From: Vibrio ouci
GTDB taxonomy: Bacteria; Pseudomonadota; Gammaproteobacteria; Enterobacterales; Vibrionaceae
Length of the DNA stretch: 64,000 nucleotides
Direction of reading: 5' to 3'
NCBI RefSeq assembly: GCF_004551525.1
Contig: NZ_SATR01000008.1
Span: 62,001 to 126,000 of the forward strand
How positions within the stretch are numbered: the stretch's first letter is position 1; each line of letters starts with the position of its first letter. A model generated the notes under the pieces. It ran no database searches. It was not told the origin of the DNA and saw nothing but the letters and a program-made list of their open reading frames with translations. The translations under genes were made by a program, and so were the position numbers. Shown here in pieces: positions 7,169-15,701 of this stretch.

Positions 7169-9139
7169 CTATACCGCGACTTCATCCAGTGCTCGGAATA
7201 CCGTCTCATCCAAATGGCCTTCAAACACTTGCTTACAGACTTTACGTCGCACCGCTAAGCCAGCAATCAAACGCTCAATCGACAGGTGTTTGTTCTCACT
7301 TTGGGCGTTGTAGAGCTCGATCAACTTACTTAATGTTTCGTAGGGAATGACTTGATCACCGACTCTCAAGAAATCGAGCTTGTCTATGAGCTCCAGACAC
7401 TCTTCTTGAATAGAGCTATGGGAATGCCCTGTCATCGCAGCCAAAGCCGTTATAGAGCGTTCTAGAGCCTCTGGGGAGGTATATTTAGATAGAGTAATGG
7501 TAATTTCGTCAGCATTGATCTCTACCAAGTGTTTACGTTGCTTCACTCGACGGCCTAAATTGCCTTTCGGTGAACGCTCTTTACGCTGGATCGGCTCAAA
7601 CTCACCATCGATGATCTGAGACATCTCTTCGAGCTGCTTCTTGGAAACCATCTCATTGCGCAATGGGTTTGGCAGAGTTGGCGCCATGTTGCGCTTACCC
7701 GCATTGGTGGTTCGTGCTCGCGAGTAACGCAGGACTTCTTCAGCGTCACACTTAATATCGAACTGGTAATCCTTGATCTTTCCATTCTCAACCATGGTCG
7801 AGATCGTTAGGTGATAACCCCATAAGTTCACAACAAAAAGATCTTCAGTCCCTTTGTTCTCGGACAGTTTCTTCAGCTCGCGGATCAGATCCATTGAGAA
7901 ACGACGCCATTCAATGTTGCGCGCCAACTTCTGATTTAACTCGCTCAGTAACATCACATCGCTGTGGCGGCGAGACATGCGGCTACGGAAGTAACTGTAC
8001 AACTGGAATACCAAGGTGTGCTGCTTCAAAATTTCTGGCGGAAATAGGAAGAAATAATCACGTGTCAGCAGCTCTTCGTAGAACGATGGCTCCCACACTA
8101 GGATGTATAGGTTCGGTTTAATGCGTATTTCGCCGTCTGCGCCCTCTGTAGGCGCTTCTTCCGATGCAGTGATGGTACGGGCCAAAAATCTAAAACGATC
8201 GCTCTTGAAGCCTTCTGGCATGTTCTCGCTTAACCAACGCCCTGTTAACTCATGCAACTGGAAATCGGTAAACTCGATACGGTCGATACTATCGCGAATT
8301 GAATCGCGAGCAGGGCCACTGTCTTTCTTGCCACGCAATGAAAGAATATCCGTGATGTAGAGCGGGGTTTTATTCGGTACATGCGTTCCATCGAGCTGGT
8401 ATTGATGCTGGTGGTGCTCATGATATTGCACGGTAAGCGTAAACAGCGCAAACAGTGTCATCAGATCATCCACTGTCATGATGCTCTTGGAAGATCGTGT
8501 CTCGATCACTGCACGTGTACCTGAGATCGACACCATACTTTTTTGATAACTCTTACGCGTACGTGGCGGAGCCAATGCTTGATCGATGATGCCCGCCCAG
8601 TTAGTCGGAGAAACGACAAACTGATCCGCTTCATCACGCATAGCTGGTGGCGTATTCAAACCGTATTCGTTAAGCAGGCGTTTGTTGACTTGTGTCTGTG
8701 CCAACGCCTTTGAGCGTTTTTGCTTGGCGTTTTGCTTAACAGTCTCAGTAACTAAGCTCGTGGCTCCTAATACTGAAATCAGCTGATTTGGGTTAACGAA
8801 GCGGTGCAGCATGGTTTTGCCCGCTAGCCCTTCTTCAAAGCGAACTGGGACTTGTTGAAATAATCCAATATTTACCGCGGCACGCAGACGTTGTTGGATA
8901 GCAGCGCGAGTTACTTGGCCGTCAGTGGCGTCGATAAGCTCTGTGGTAGAAACTAAACCATCTTTGCTGCTAAAGCCTCGAAGTGAGATTAAATTAAGAA
9001 GTTCAACGATACTTTTCGTAACGCCTTTGAAGTGTTGGTACTGTTCAATCCAGTTGACCGCCATTTCAGAAACTTCAAATAAGTGTCCATCTTTGTGGCT
9101 TCTTGGCGCTTTGATCAGCAGTTTTTCGTCTGAGCTCAT
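7169..9139 (-). CDS. rctB: Chromosome 2 replication initiator RctB
   Basis: A 656-residue protein, the usual RctB length (V. cholerae RctB is 658). It starts MSSDEKLLIKAPRSHKDGHLFEVSEMAVNW and ends FRALDEVAV. RctB binds 12-mer iterons to open oriCII and binds longer 29/39-mer sites that restrain initiation; it has several winged-helix DNA-binding domains. Its gene is transcribed away from the origin, with the AT-rich repeats directly upstream, as in all vibrios. It autorepresses through sites in the same upstream region. The genomic context makes the call secure. Confidence 0.97.
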   Translation of the reverse strand: MSSDEKLLIKAPRSHKDGHLFEVSEMAVNWIEQYQHFKGVTKSIVELLNLISLRGFSSKDGLVSTTELIDATDGQVTRAAIQQRLRAAVNIGLFQQVPVRFEEGLAGKTMLHRFVNPNQLISVLGATSLVTETVKQNAKQKRSKALAQTQVNKRLLNEYGLNTPPAMRDEADQFVVSPTNWAGIIDQALAPPRTRKSYQKSMVSISGTRAVIETRSSKSIMTVDDLMTLFALFTLTVQYHEHHQHQYQLDGTHVPNKTPLYITDILSLRGKKDSGPARDSIRDSIDRIEFTDFQLHELTGRWLSENMPEGFKSDRFRFLARTITASEEAPTEGADGEIRIKPNLYILVWEPSFYEELLTRDYFFLFPPEILKQHTLVFQLYSYFRSRMSRRHSDVMLLSELNQKLARNIEWRRFSMDLIRELKKLSENKGTEDLFVVNLWGYHLTISTMVENGKIKDYQFDIKCDAEEVLRYSRARTTNAGKRNMAPTLPNPLRNEMVSKKQLEEMSQIIDGEFEPIQRKERSPKGNLGRRVKQRKHLVEINADEITITLSKYTSPEALERSITALAAMTGHSHSSIQEECLELIDKLDFLRVGDQVIPYETLSKLIELYNAQSENKHLSIERLIAGLAVRRKVCKQVFEGHLDETVFRALDEVAV

Positions 9140-9240
9140 TATTAGATCCGTGTCACACTAGCCGTAATATCGCTATAGTTCCGAAAGAATAAAGAAAAAA
9201 AGATCATAAATAAAGAAAAAATTATTGCTTTTAAATAACT

Positions 9241-9300
9241 GATCTTTATTGATTATATGATCTTTATTGATTATATGATCTTTATTGATTATATGATCTA
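9241..9300. repeat. oriCII AT-rich unwinding region with 18-bp tandem repeats
   Basis: The 18-mer gatctttattgattatat occurs three times in perfect tandem (9241-9294), followed by a fourth partial copy (gatcta). It is very AT-rich, each unit holds a GATC, and it lies between rctB and the iteron array, where the duplex opens. The TGAT/ATCA content fits the reported binding of RctB to single-stranded ATCA repeats in this region. Confidence 0.85.
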
Positions 9301-9363
9301 TTGATCAGGGCGAGAGGTTGCTTGTAAGAGACTGTTTATAAATAACTATTTTTTTTAAGCTTG

Positions 9364-9492
9364 GAAAGCATGATCATGGTTGAAGCGAAAGCATGATCAA
9401 TAAACCATTGAAAGCATGATCAAAAATCGTAAGAACGATGATCATAGTGAACTCGAATCAATGATCAATGTGCCTCTGAAAGCATGATCATC
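9364..9492 (+). other. oriCII: oriCII core: six RctB 12-mer iterons
   Basis: Six ATGATCA cores start at 9370, 9393, 9416, 9438, 9461 and 9484, i.e. every 22-23 bp (about two helical turns, all on one face). Four share the full gaaagcatgatca form. Each carries a Dam GATC, whose methylation is needed for RctB binding. Six regularly phased 12-mers are the hallmark of the Vibrio chromosome 2 replicator. Confidence 0.95.
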
Positions 9493-9505
9493 ATCTTCTA
9501 ACACT

Positions 9506-9514
9506 TTATCCACA
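9506..9514 (+). other. DnaA box
   Basis: ttatccaca is a perfect strong DnaA box just right of the iteron array, as at other oriCII loci where DnaA assists RctB. A weaker version, ttgtccaca, lies at 9664-9672. Confidence 0.85.
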
Positions 9515-9576
9515 AGCAGAATGAGAAAAGGAAGTTCTGGTTAATCATTTCAAGTTAACTTGGCTGATATTGTCCC

Positions 9577-9710
9577 GAAAGAATGATCAAGGATCAAGCT
9601 CTGATATCCCATAAGTGGTGAAATAGTAATCGAATCAAAGATTCAATGAACACTCGCTTGAATTTGTCCACATAGCTGAGCTTACCACGATAGTTTCGAA
9701 AGCATGATCA
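9577..9710 (+). other. Two further RctB sites in the incompatibility region
   Basis: gaaagaatgatcaagg at 9577-9592 and cgaaagcatgatca at 9697-9710 share the iteron format but fall outside the phased array. They probably belong to the regulatory part of the origin that titrates or handcuffs RctB. Confidence 0.6.
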
Positions 9711-9855
9711 TGATGATTGGCCCTACAAGGCGTGCAGTTCCTATGTTGGTCAAGATGCGTAACCGAGTTGGTTGAAATTGCCCTAATCTCCCAGTCCATA
9801 TACATTCATCCGTAATTTAGCCGGAAATTTTCATGCTTCCGGTGTTGATTTACAC

Positions 9856-9997
9856 TTGATCATTTTTCCGATCTTGGATCTTTTCAATTTACCGTGAGTA
9901 AGGCTCTGAGATGCGATGAAATTTCCTTGATCATCGTTCCTAAACAAGCAATTTGATAAGGAAGCATGATCATGATGCTTCCCTTGATCATGTTTCC
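9856..9997. other. oriCII negative-control region with inverted RctB-like elements
   Basis: TTGATCATnnTTCC occurs three times (9856-9869, 9927-9940, 9984-9997), i.e. iteron-like elements in reverse orientation. One forward element (ggaagcatgatca, from 9960) forms a partial palindrome with atgcttcc at 9975-9982. The position between the iterons and parA2 matches the rctA/39-mer region that restrains initiation in V. cholerae. Exact 39-mer borders cannot be set by eye. Confidence 0.6.
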
Positions 9998-10151
9998 AAT
10001 CGAAACGCGAGTAAGGTAAATATGTACCAGTGTTTTGCTGTTATTGGAGGAGATGAGTGAGTGATGAATTCTCACTTTTAAAATCGAAATTACACCGTCC
10101 GTAAATTAGTGGCTTATCTTAATCGTTCCGAGGTTCATAACTGAGGGTTAT

Positions 10152-10166
10152 GTTTACATTGTAAAT
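10152..10166. other. parS2 centromere site 2
   Basis: gtttacattgtaaat fits NTTTACANTGTAAAN. It lies 220 bp upstream of parA2, between the origin and the partition genes. Confidence 0.9.
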
Positions 10167-10325
10167 AAGTGACACTGTGACACTTTTAATGTTTTTCACT
10201 TTGTAGTGCGTTATCAATGTAAAATTGAGTCAATTTTTTGCTTGTTTAATCCTCAATTCAATCAAATTAATGTCAAAACTCAATTTTATGTGATGTTTAT
10301 CTATAACTGAGTGTGCACCTTTTTA

Positions 10326-10353
10326 TTGTCTATGGCTTGAAATGCTGTACAAT
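10326..10353 (+). promoter_or_regulatory. Probable parA2 promoter
   Basis: ttgtct (10326-10331) and tacaat (10348-10353), separated by 16 bp, form a sigma70-like promoter ending 33 bp before the parA2 start codon. Confidence 0.45.
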
Positions 10354-10386
10354 CGTAACTAAGTCATTAATAACGGAATTTGGCAA

Positions 10387-11604
10387 ATGAAACGAGAACA
10401 TACGATAGAGAGTCTCATTCAACTCGCTGAAAAAACAGCTCAGGTTCAAGCAGATCGCATTGAAATAGTTTTAGAAGAGCGCAGCGACGAACATTTCCCA
10501 CCGATGTCGAAAGCATTGATGGAAACACGTTCTGGTTTAACGCGTCGTAAGCTAGATGATGCGATCAGCAAGTTAGAAGAGTCTGGTCATCAGTTTACTA
10601 AGAACAATGCTAACCATTACTCCATTTCTCTTGAAGAAGCGCATATGCTGATGGATGCCGCGGGTGTTCCTAAATTCCATCAACGTAAGAAAAATGGTGA
10701 CAACAAACCTTGGATTATCAACGTACAGAACCAGAAGGGTGGTACGGGGAAATCGATGACAGCGGTGCATTTGGCTGCATGTCTTGCGCTAAACCTAGAT
10801 AAGCGCTACCGCATTTGTTTGATAGATTTAGATCCACAAGGCTCATTGCGTCTATTCCTTAATCCGCAAATCAGCCTCACCGATCATGAAAATATCTATT
10901 CTGCCGTTGACGTTATGCTTGATAACGTACCGGAAGGGGTAGACGTTGACAATGAATTCCTCAACAAGAATGTACTGTTGCCAACTCAGTATCCAAATCT
11001 GAAGACAGTTTCTGCATTCCCAGAAGATGCGATGTTTAACGCTGAAGCGTGGCAGCATTTGTCTCAGAATCAATCGCTAGACATTGTTAAGCTACTTAAA
11101 GAGAAGCTAATAGATAAGATTTCTGATGATTTTGATATCATCATGATCGATACAGGACCACACGTTGACCCACTAGTTTGGAACGCAATGTACGCATCGA
11201 ATGCGCTACTTATTCCTTGTGCAGCGAAGCGTTTGGACTGGGCATCAACGGTTAACTTCTTCCAGCATTTGCCGACAGTGTACGAGATGTTCCCAGAAGA
11301 CTGGCAAGGTCTTGAGTTTGTTCGTCTGATGCCAACCATGTTTGAAGATGACAATAAGAAGCAAGTCGCGGTACTGACGGAAATGAACTACTTACTTGGT
11401 GATCAGGTAACAATGGCGACTATTCCACGTAGCCGAGCATTTGAAACATGTGCAGATACCTACAGTACTGTATTTGATCTGACAACAGGTGATTTTGAAG
11501 GCGGTAAGAAAACACTCGCGACCGCGCAAGATGCAGTACAAAAGAGTGCGCTTGAAGTTGAGCGCGTACTGCACAGTCACTGGACATCATTAAATCAGGG
11601 GTAA
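10387..11604 (+). CDS. parA: Chromosome 2 partition ATPase ParA2
   Basis: A 405-residue type Ia ParA. It has an N-terminal helix-turn-helix region (about residues 40-100, ALMETRSGLTRRKLDDAISK) for autorepression, a deviant Walker A QKGGTGKS (about 116-123) and a Walker B region IIMIDTGP. ParA2 binds DNA non-specifically and moves ParB2-parS2 complexes to position the chromosome 2 origin. It is followed after 7 bp by parB2 in one operon. The location next to oriCII is conserved across vibrios. Confidence 0.96.
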   Translation: MKREHTIESLIQLAEKTAQVQADRIEIVLEERSDEHFPPMSKALMETRSGLTRRKLDDAISKLEESGHQFTKNNANHYSISLEEAHMLMDAAGVPKFHQRKKNGDNKPWIINVQNQKGGTGKSMTAVHLAACLALNLDKRYRICLIDLDPQGSLRLFLNPQISLTDHENIYSAVDVMLDNVPEGVDVDNEFLNKNVLLPTQYPNLKTVSAFPEDAMFNAEAWQHLSQNQSLDIVKLLKEKLIDKISDDFDIIMIDTGPHVDPLVWNAMYASNALLIPCAAKRLDWASTVNFFQHLPTVYEMFPEDWQGLEFVRLMPTMFEDDNKKQVAVLTEMNYLLGDQVTMATIPRSRAFETCADTYSTVFDLTTGDFEGGKKTLATAQDAVQKSALEVERVLHSHWTSLNQG

Positions 11605-11611
11605 TTAGAGA

Positions 11612-12583
11612 ATGGCAATTAAGACTTCAGATTTAAACGCAAGATTATTTGGTAAGGCGAACAAACGCCACGTAACGACACCACAAGAAGCGCAGCAAGC
11701 GGCTAAAGACCAAGCTCAGGTCATTGAACTTTCGGTTGCAGGCGAAGAAAAAGTGCAATTCGAATTAGTTCGAATTCCTGCAGATAAAGTGACAGAACAA
11801 ACGGTCGTATTCGCAGAGAACGCACGTGAGCAATCTTTCCTAAATGAACATGCACTGTCAGATGTATTGGTGACGCTAAAAGAGCGTGGTCAGCAATACC
11901 CAGCGGTTGGTCGTAAACGTGAAGATGGCAAAATCGAGGTTCTCGATGGTAGCCGTCGTCGTATGTCATGTATTCTCGCGGATAAAGAGTTCCTGATTTA
12001 CGTTGGTGAGAACATTAGCACTCAACACGCTAAGTTCCTTTCTGACGTTGCGAACGCGCACAAGCCACTCTCTCTTTATGAGAAGGGCAAAGAGATGCTA
12101 GCCAAGCTTGAGAGTGGCGAAGCTGAAGACCAAAAAGCATTAGCAAAAATGTTTCAGTGCAGTGAAGCTTTGGTGAGTGGCGCATTAAAAGCGGCAGATC
12201 TACCACTTGAGCTTCTGCAAGCTTACCCGAACGTTGCTGAGCTTGGTCGACCAACGATCGTTAAATTGCATAAACAGTTTAATGGTCTGGCGCAAGATAA
12301 GCGCACTCAGTTGCTAGAGAAATGTCGCTCGGAAGAGGGCTTTGTGTGGCAACGTAGTGAATCTCAGGGCGTTGCTCGCATTACCAAAGAAGTGACTGAA
12401 ACGATTGAAGCTTGGGTGGAAGAGCTATCTCCTGCGAAGAAAGCGCCTTCGGCGAAGAAAGAGTTGGTGAAGGGGCGTGCGAACTATACGCGTAAGGGCT
12501 CTAATTTAACGCTCAATCTTAAGAAAGTTGATGATGAGTTAATGCAAGAAATCTTAGATTTGGTTGCAACTAAACTCAATTAA
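11612..12583 (+). CDS. parB: Chromosome 2 partition protein ParB2
   Basis: A 323-residue ParB. The N-terminal CTPase/ParB box includes LDGSRRRMSCI (about residues 110-120), the central helix-turn-helix includes KALAKMFQCSEALVSGALKAADLP, and a basic C-terminal dimerisation region follows. ParB2 loads at the parS2 palindromes found in this window and partners ParA2. A hairpin terminator follows the stop codon. Confidence 0.96.
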   Translation: MAIKTSDLNARLFGKANKRHVTTPQEAQQAAKDQAQVIELSVAGEEKVQFELVRIPADKVTEQTVVFAENAREQSFLNEHALSDVLVTLKERGQQYPAVGRKREDGKIEVLDGSRRRMSCILADKEFLIYVGENISTQHAKFLSDVANAHKPLSLYEKGKEMLAKLESGEAEDQKALAKMFQCSEALVSGALKAADLPLELLQAYPNVAELGRPTIVKLHKQFNGLAQDKRTQLLEKCRSEEGFVWQRSESQGVARITKEVTETIEAWVEELSPAKKAPSAKKELVKGRANYTRKGSNLTLNLKKVDDELMQEILDLVATKLN

Positions 12584-12603
12584 TCGATAATTCGAAATTT
12601 ATT

Positions 12604-12623
12604 AAGCCGCTTATTAGCGGCTT
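12604..12623 (+). terminator. parAB2 terminator
   Basis: aagccgc (12604-12610) and gcggctt (12617-12623) with a 6-base loop, followed by a run of seven T in total. It ends just before the first possible tmcA start. Confidence 0.85.
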
Positions 12624-12636
12624 TTTTTATGTCATA

Positions 12637-14664
12637 ATGTTAGCCACAAACGTAACTCTAGGCTTTAGTTCTCACATGGCTGCAATCAACAACTACTTCG
12701 CTCAACTCATCCATATTGCCCAGCAGCGTCATCATCGATTTGGTGTGGTTCTCTCTGGTGACAGCGACTGGCAAGACGCATCTATCTCGCACTTATGCCA
12801 GGCTGTTAAGCCGGAGAGTCTCTACCAGCTTGGCGACTCGTTAGCGCTACCTGCAACAAAAAGCGTCAAGTTTGCTAAAGGTCAGCAGCTACTTGGTCAA
12901 GAGTGTGAACTGCTCGTTTGTGATTTTAGAGATGGTTTTGATGCCAACAGTTTTAGCGCAGCGACTGGCTGCGTTAAGGGTGGTGGATTAGTTGTAATCT
13001 TATCTGATGCCCTCAAGGAGAAGTCTGGTTATGACGCTGCTTGGCTCAATCAGTCATTACAACAGTTATTGGTTATAGAGCAGGGTAGTGAGCTTCTTGC
13101 ATTACCTAGTATCAGCGTTACTGAAATGTCACCGTTTGAACAGCAAAACGGTGCGATTGAGAAAATCATTAAGGTAGTTGAAGGGCATCGTAAGCGACCG
13201 TTAGTCATGACCGCAGACCGTGGCCGTGGCAAAAGCAGTGCGTTGGGAATTGCCGCCGCTCAGTTGATGCAAAGCCGAACTATTCATATCGTGTTGACCG
13301 CACCAAGCTCGGCGACCGTTGCTCCTGTATTTGAACACGCTAGTCGTTTATTGCCTGATGCTAAGTGTGGCAAGAATATTATCGAATGGCAGAACTCGAT
13401 ATTGGAGTTTGTTGCGCCTGATGAGTTGCTAAAATGTTCTAAAGCAATTGACTGCCTGTTTGTTGATGAAGCATCTGCGATTCCTATCCCAATGCTCAAG
13501 CAAATCGTTGAGACGCATCACCGCGCTGTGTTTTCTACCACTATTCATGGTTATGAAGGTTGCGGTAGAGGGTTTACGGTTAAGTTCCAAACTTGGCTAA
13601 AAGCGCAACGCCCTGGCTCGGTATTTTATCATCTCGATCAGCCTATTCGCTGGGCTAGCGCTGACCCGCTCGAATCTTGGCTGTTTGATAGCTTTCTGCT
13701 AAATGCTGATTTGGTTGAAGCGCCAAGTTCGGTGAGCAAACCTAGCCTAAGTAGAATCGATAAACAAAGTCTTGTTGAACAACCCGAGCTGTTACGTTCT
13801 TGTTTTGCTCTACTGGTTAATGCCCATTATCAAACCTCTCCTAATGATCTGATGTTGTTACTGAGCGACCCGGCAATTGAGCTTTATGTTTGGCAGCAAA
13901 ACGGGCAATGCTTAGGCTGCATTCTGACTGTCGAAGAGGGGAAACTGTCACCAGAACTGATCAATGATGTTCAGCTTGGTAAACGTCGCCCGCGCGGGCA
14001 TCTTGTTCCGATTGTGTTAGCCGGCCAGTTAGGTATTGAGCAAGCCGCCACTCAATCAAGCTTAAGAGTGATGCGAATCGCTGTTCATCCTCAGTTGCAA
14101 AATATCGGCTATGGTCAGCAGTTATTACGTCAGTTGCAAGCGATGACCGATTTCGATTTCTATTCCACCAGCTTTGGCGCGTCACCTGAACTTGTCACTT
14201 TTTGGAAAAGCGTCGGATTCGAGCCGGTTCGATTAGGCAGTCAACGTGACCAAGCGAGTGGTACCCACTCACTGGTGATGATTCTAGGAAGTCACAGTTG
14301 GAGCGCAAAGGCGAGTGAACTATTCCAGCAAAGTTTTCACTACGCACTGAGCGAAGGGTTCCAACAACTTGAGATTGAACTTGTCCGTAGTTTACTTGGC
14401 GAAAATAATGCTTCCGTTGAAAACAGTGGCGTCAGCCGCTTGGTTGAGTGTTATTCTCTCGGCGGAGCGAGCTATGATAGTGTGGCTCCAATGCTCGACA
14501 ACTGGTGGAAGCAATCACCCCATTTGGTGAGTCAGCTTGATGATTTGTTTATTCGGAAAGTCATTCAACGCTGGGATTGGGCTCAATGCGCTAAGGCTTT
14601 TAATTTTCCTGGCCGTAAGCAAACCGAGCAGGCATTACGAGACGTATTAAAGCCTCTTCTATAA
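12637..14664 (+). CDS. tmcA: tRNA(Met) cytidine acetyltransferase TmcA
   Basis: Up to 675 residues (ATG 12637) or 662 (ATG 12676, MAAINNYFAQL); neither has a strong ribosome-binding site. An N-terminal domain is followed by a RecD-like ATPase module with Walker A DRGRGKSS (about 188-195) and DEAS, then a GNAT acetyltransferase domain (RIAVHPQLQNIGYGQQLL). The RRPRGHLV and GYEGCGRGF motifs are diagnostic. TmcA makes N4-acetylcytidine at the wobble base of elongator tRNA-Met. It is monocistronic. Confidence 0.95.
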   Translation: MLATNVTLGFSSHMAAINNYFAQLIHIAQQRHHRFGVVLSGDSDWQDASISHLCQAVKPESLYQLGDSLALPATKSVKFAKGQQLLGQECELLVCDFRDGFDANSFSAATGCVKGGGLVVILSDALKEKSGYDAAWLNQSLQQLLVIEQGSELLALPSISVTEMSPFEQQNGAIEKIIKVVEGHRKRPLVMTADRGRGKSSALGIAAAQLMQSRTIHIVLTAPSSATVAPVFEHASRLLPDAKCGKNIIEWQNSILEFVAPDELLKCSKAIDCLFVDEASAIPIPMLKQIVETHHRAVFSTTIHGYEGCGRGFTVKFQTWLKAQRPGSVFYHLDQPIRWASADPLESWLFDSFLLNADLVEAPSSVSKPSLSRIDKQSLVEQPELLRSCFALLVNAHYQTSPNDLMLLLSDPAIELYVWQQNGQCLGCILTVEEGKLSPELINDVQLGKRRPRGHLVPIVLAGQLGIEQAATQSSLRVMRIAVHPQLQNIGYGQQLLRQLQAMTDFDFYSTSFGASPELVTFWKSVGFEPVRLGSQRDQASGTHSLVMILGSHSWSAKASELFQQSFHYALSEGFQQLEIELVRSLLGENNASVENSGVSRLVECYSLGGASYDSVAPMLDNWWKQSPHLVSQLDDLFIRKVIQRWDWAQCAKAFNFPGRKQTEQALRDVLKPLL

Positions 14665-14679
14665 TCATATACTTGGTTG

Positions 14680-14694
14680 ATTTACACTGTAAAA
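14680..14694. other. parS2 centromere site 3
   Basis: atttacactgtaaaa, first of three sites within 82 bp between tmcA and the chemosensory operon. Confidence 0.92.
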
Positions 14695-14720
14695 TGACAA
14701 GTCAGAACATGATTAAGCTA

Positions 14721-14735
14721 ATTTACACTGTAAAG
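14721..14735. other. parS2 centromere site 4
   Basis: atttacactgtaaag, 41 bp from the previous site (about four helical turns). Confidence 0.92.
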
Positions 14736-14746
14736 TAGTATGGTGC

Positions 14747-14761
14747 TTTTACAGTGTAAAT
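14747..14761. other. parS2 centromere site 5
   Basis: ttttacagtgtaaat, third site of the cluster, 26 bp from site 4. Confidence 0.92.
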
Positions 14762-14773
14762 TGGATCTGAAAG

Positions 14774-14795
14774 GTATTGATAAATTTAGAGATAG
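14774..14795. promoter_or_regulatory. Possible LuxR/HapR (quorum-sensing master regulator) site
   Basis: The 14 bases tattgataaattta match the left part of the Vibrio LuxR/HapR consensus TTATTGATAAATTTATCAATAA exactly; about 17 of 22 positions agree over the whole site. It lies about 215 bp upstream of the first chemosensory gene. In V. cholerae, chemotaxis cluster III is known to respond to quorum sensing and RpoS. Confidence 0.5.
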
Positions 14796-14960
14796 TTAAA
14801 CACTCACTCCCAAATCGTATTTTTTTCAGGGTTATTTAAACTTCCTAATTAGCTAATAAATAACGATTTATCATTCTTTCTCCAACTACTTTTCTGATCC
14901 CCTCATACAAAATCTGTATGGACCCGCCTTGCGAATTAATGATTCCTTCCTACACTCAAG

Positions 14961-14979
14961 ATTAAGCAACTTGCTTAAT
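14961..14979. promoter_or_regulatory. Perfect 19-bp palindrome before the chemosensory operon
   Basis: attaagcaa (14961-14969), one central base, then ttgcttaat (14971-14979). It ends 31 bp before the first start codon. It could be a repressor operator or a hairpin in the 5' leader. A second inverted repeat, cataca-N5-tgtatg, lies at 14904-14920. The rest of 14796-15010 shows no gene. Confidence 0.5.
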
Positions 14980-15010
14980 ATCGGCTAGGAATAATTAAAA
15001 AGGTGAAAAC

Positions 15011-15292
15011 ATGGACTGTTTATTACCTGAGTCTCTTGATATATCGACTGTGCTCGACACGACGACTCAATACCAAAATTGGCTTACTCAAGCTAACAAA
15101 CTCCATATTGACGCTTCTGAAGTGGTTCGTGTTGATGCCGCGGGCATCCAAGCACTCACCGCTTTATTCCTGACCGCGAAACGCAATCAGATTGAGGTTC
15201 AACTCATCAACCCGACCAATTCACTGCTCGAAGGTATTTCGACCCTTGGGCTGAAAGAACAGTTTGAAAAGAGCAACTCAGTTGGAGAGTGA
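15011..15292 (+). CDS. STAS-domain protein lacking the phosphorylatable serine
   Basis: A 93-residue STAS (anti-sigma antagonist-like) protein and first gene of the chemosensory operon. AGGTG precedes the ATG. The loop that carries the phosphorylated Ser/Thr in SpoIIAA-type antagonists reads VDAAGIQAL, with Ala43 where the STAS protein at 25047 has Ser54 (IDSAGLGML). It should therefore not be switched by serine phosphorylation and may be a constitutive binding partner. Its stop codon is 4 bp from the cheY start. Confidence 0.85.
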   Translation: MDCLLPESLDISTVLDTTTQYQNWLTQANKLHIDASEVVRVDAAGIQALTALFLTAKRNQIEVQLINPTNSLLEGISTLGLKEQFEKSNSVGE

Positions 15293-15296
15293 CAAT

Positions 15297-15656
15297 ATGA
15301 CAAAAATTTTGGCTGTAGATGATTCGGTGTCAATTCGTCAAATGGTTAGCCACACATTACGTGATGCTGGTTACGATGTTGAGACCGCCAATGATGGAAG
15401 AGACGCTTTGTCCAAAGTGACCACTGGAAAGTTTGATGTTGTGATTTCAGACGTCAACATGCCAAACATGGGGGGCTTTGAATTAGTGAAAGCTTTAAGA
15501 GAGAAACCCCAATACAAGTTTATTCCCATCCTAATGCTAACGACTGAAACCAGTACTGATAAGAAACAACAAGGTAAGTCGGCTGGAGCAACAGGCTGGT
15601 TAGTGAAACCGTTCAATCCTGATACGCTACTAAAAACACTAAAACGCGTAATCTAG
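15297..15656 (+). CDS. cheY: Chemotaxis response regulator CheY
   Basis: A 119-residue stand-alone receiver from ATG 15297 (GGAGAG upstream), MTKILAVDDSVSIRQM. Acidic pocket D8/D9, phosphoacceptor D52 in VVISDVNMPN, switch T82/T83 in LMLTTE, and K104 in WLVKPF are all present. It accepts phosphate from the CheA encoded next. With no flagellar genes nearby and a partner-switch module downstream, its target may not be the flagellar motor. Confidence 0.93.
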   Translation: MTKILAVDDSVSIRQMVSHTLRDAGYDVETANDGRDALSKVTTGKFDVVISDVNMPNMGGFELVKALREKPQYKFIPILMLTTETSTDKKQQGKSAGATGWLVKPFNPDTLLKTLKRVI

Positions 15657-15701
15657 TTCGGTTTCTTCGCACACTGCAACGTCAATTGGTGAGGCAATAA
15701 T

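Noticed and set aside
9241..9492. Repeats considered as a CRISPR array
   Set aside because: Units are contiguous or differ only in spacer-free iteron flanks, with no unique spacers and no cas genes; they are origin repeats.
9884..10075. 63-codon leftward open frame in the oriCII control region
   Set aside because: It overlaps the inverted RctB-like elements. The equivalent rctA frame in V. cholerae acts as DNA sites, not protein, and this frame has no ribosome-binding site or family.
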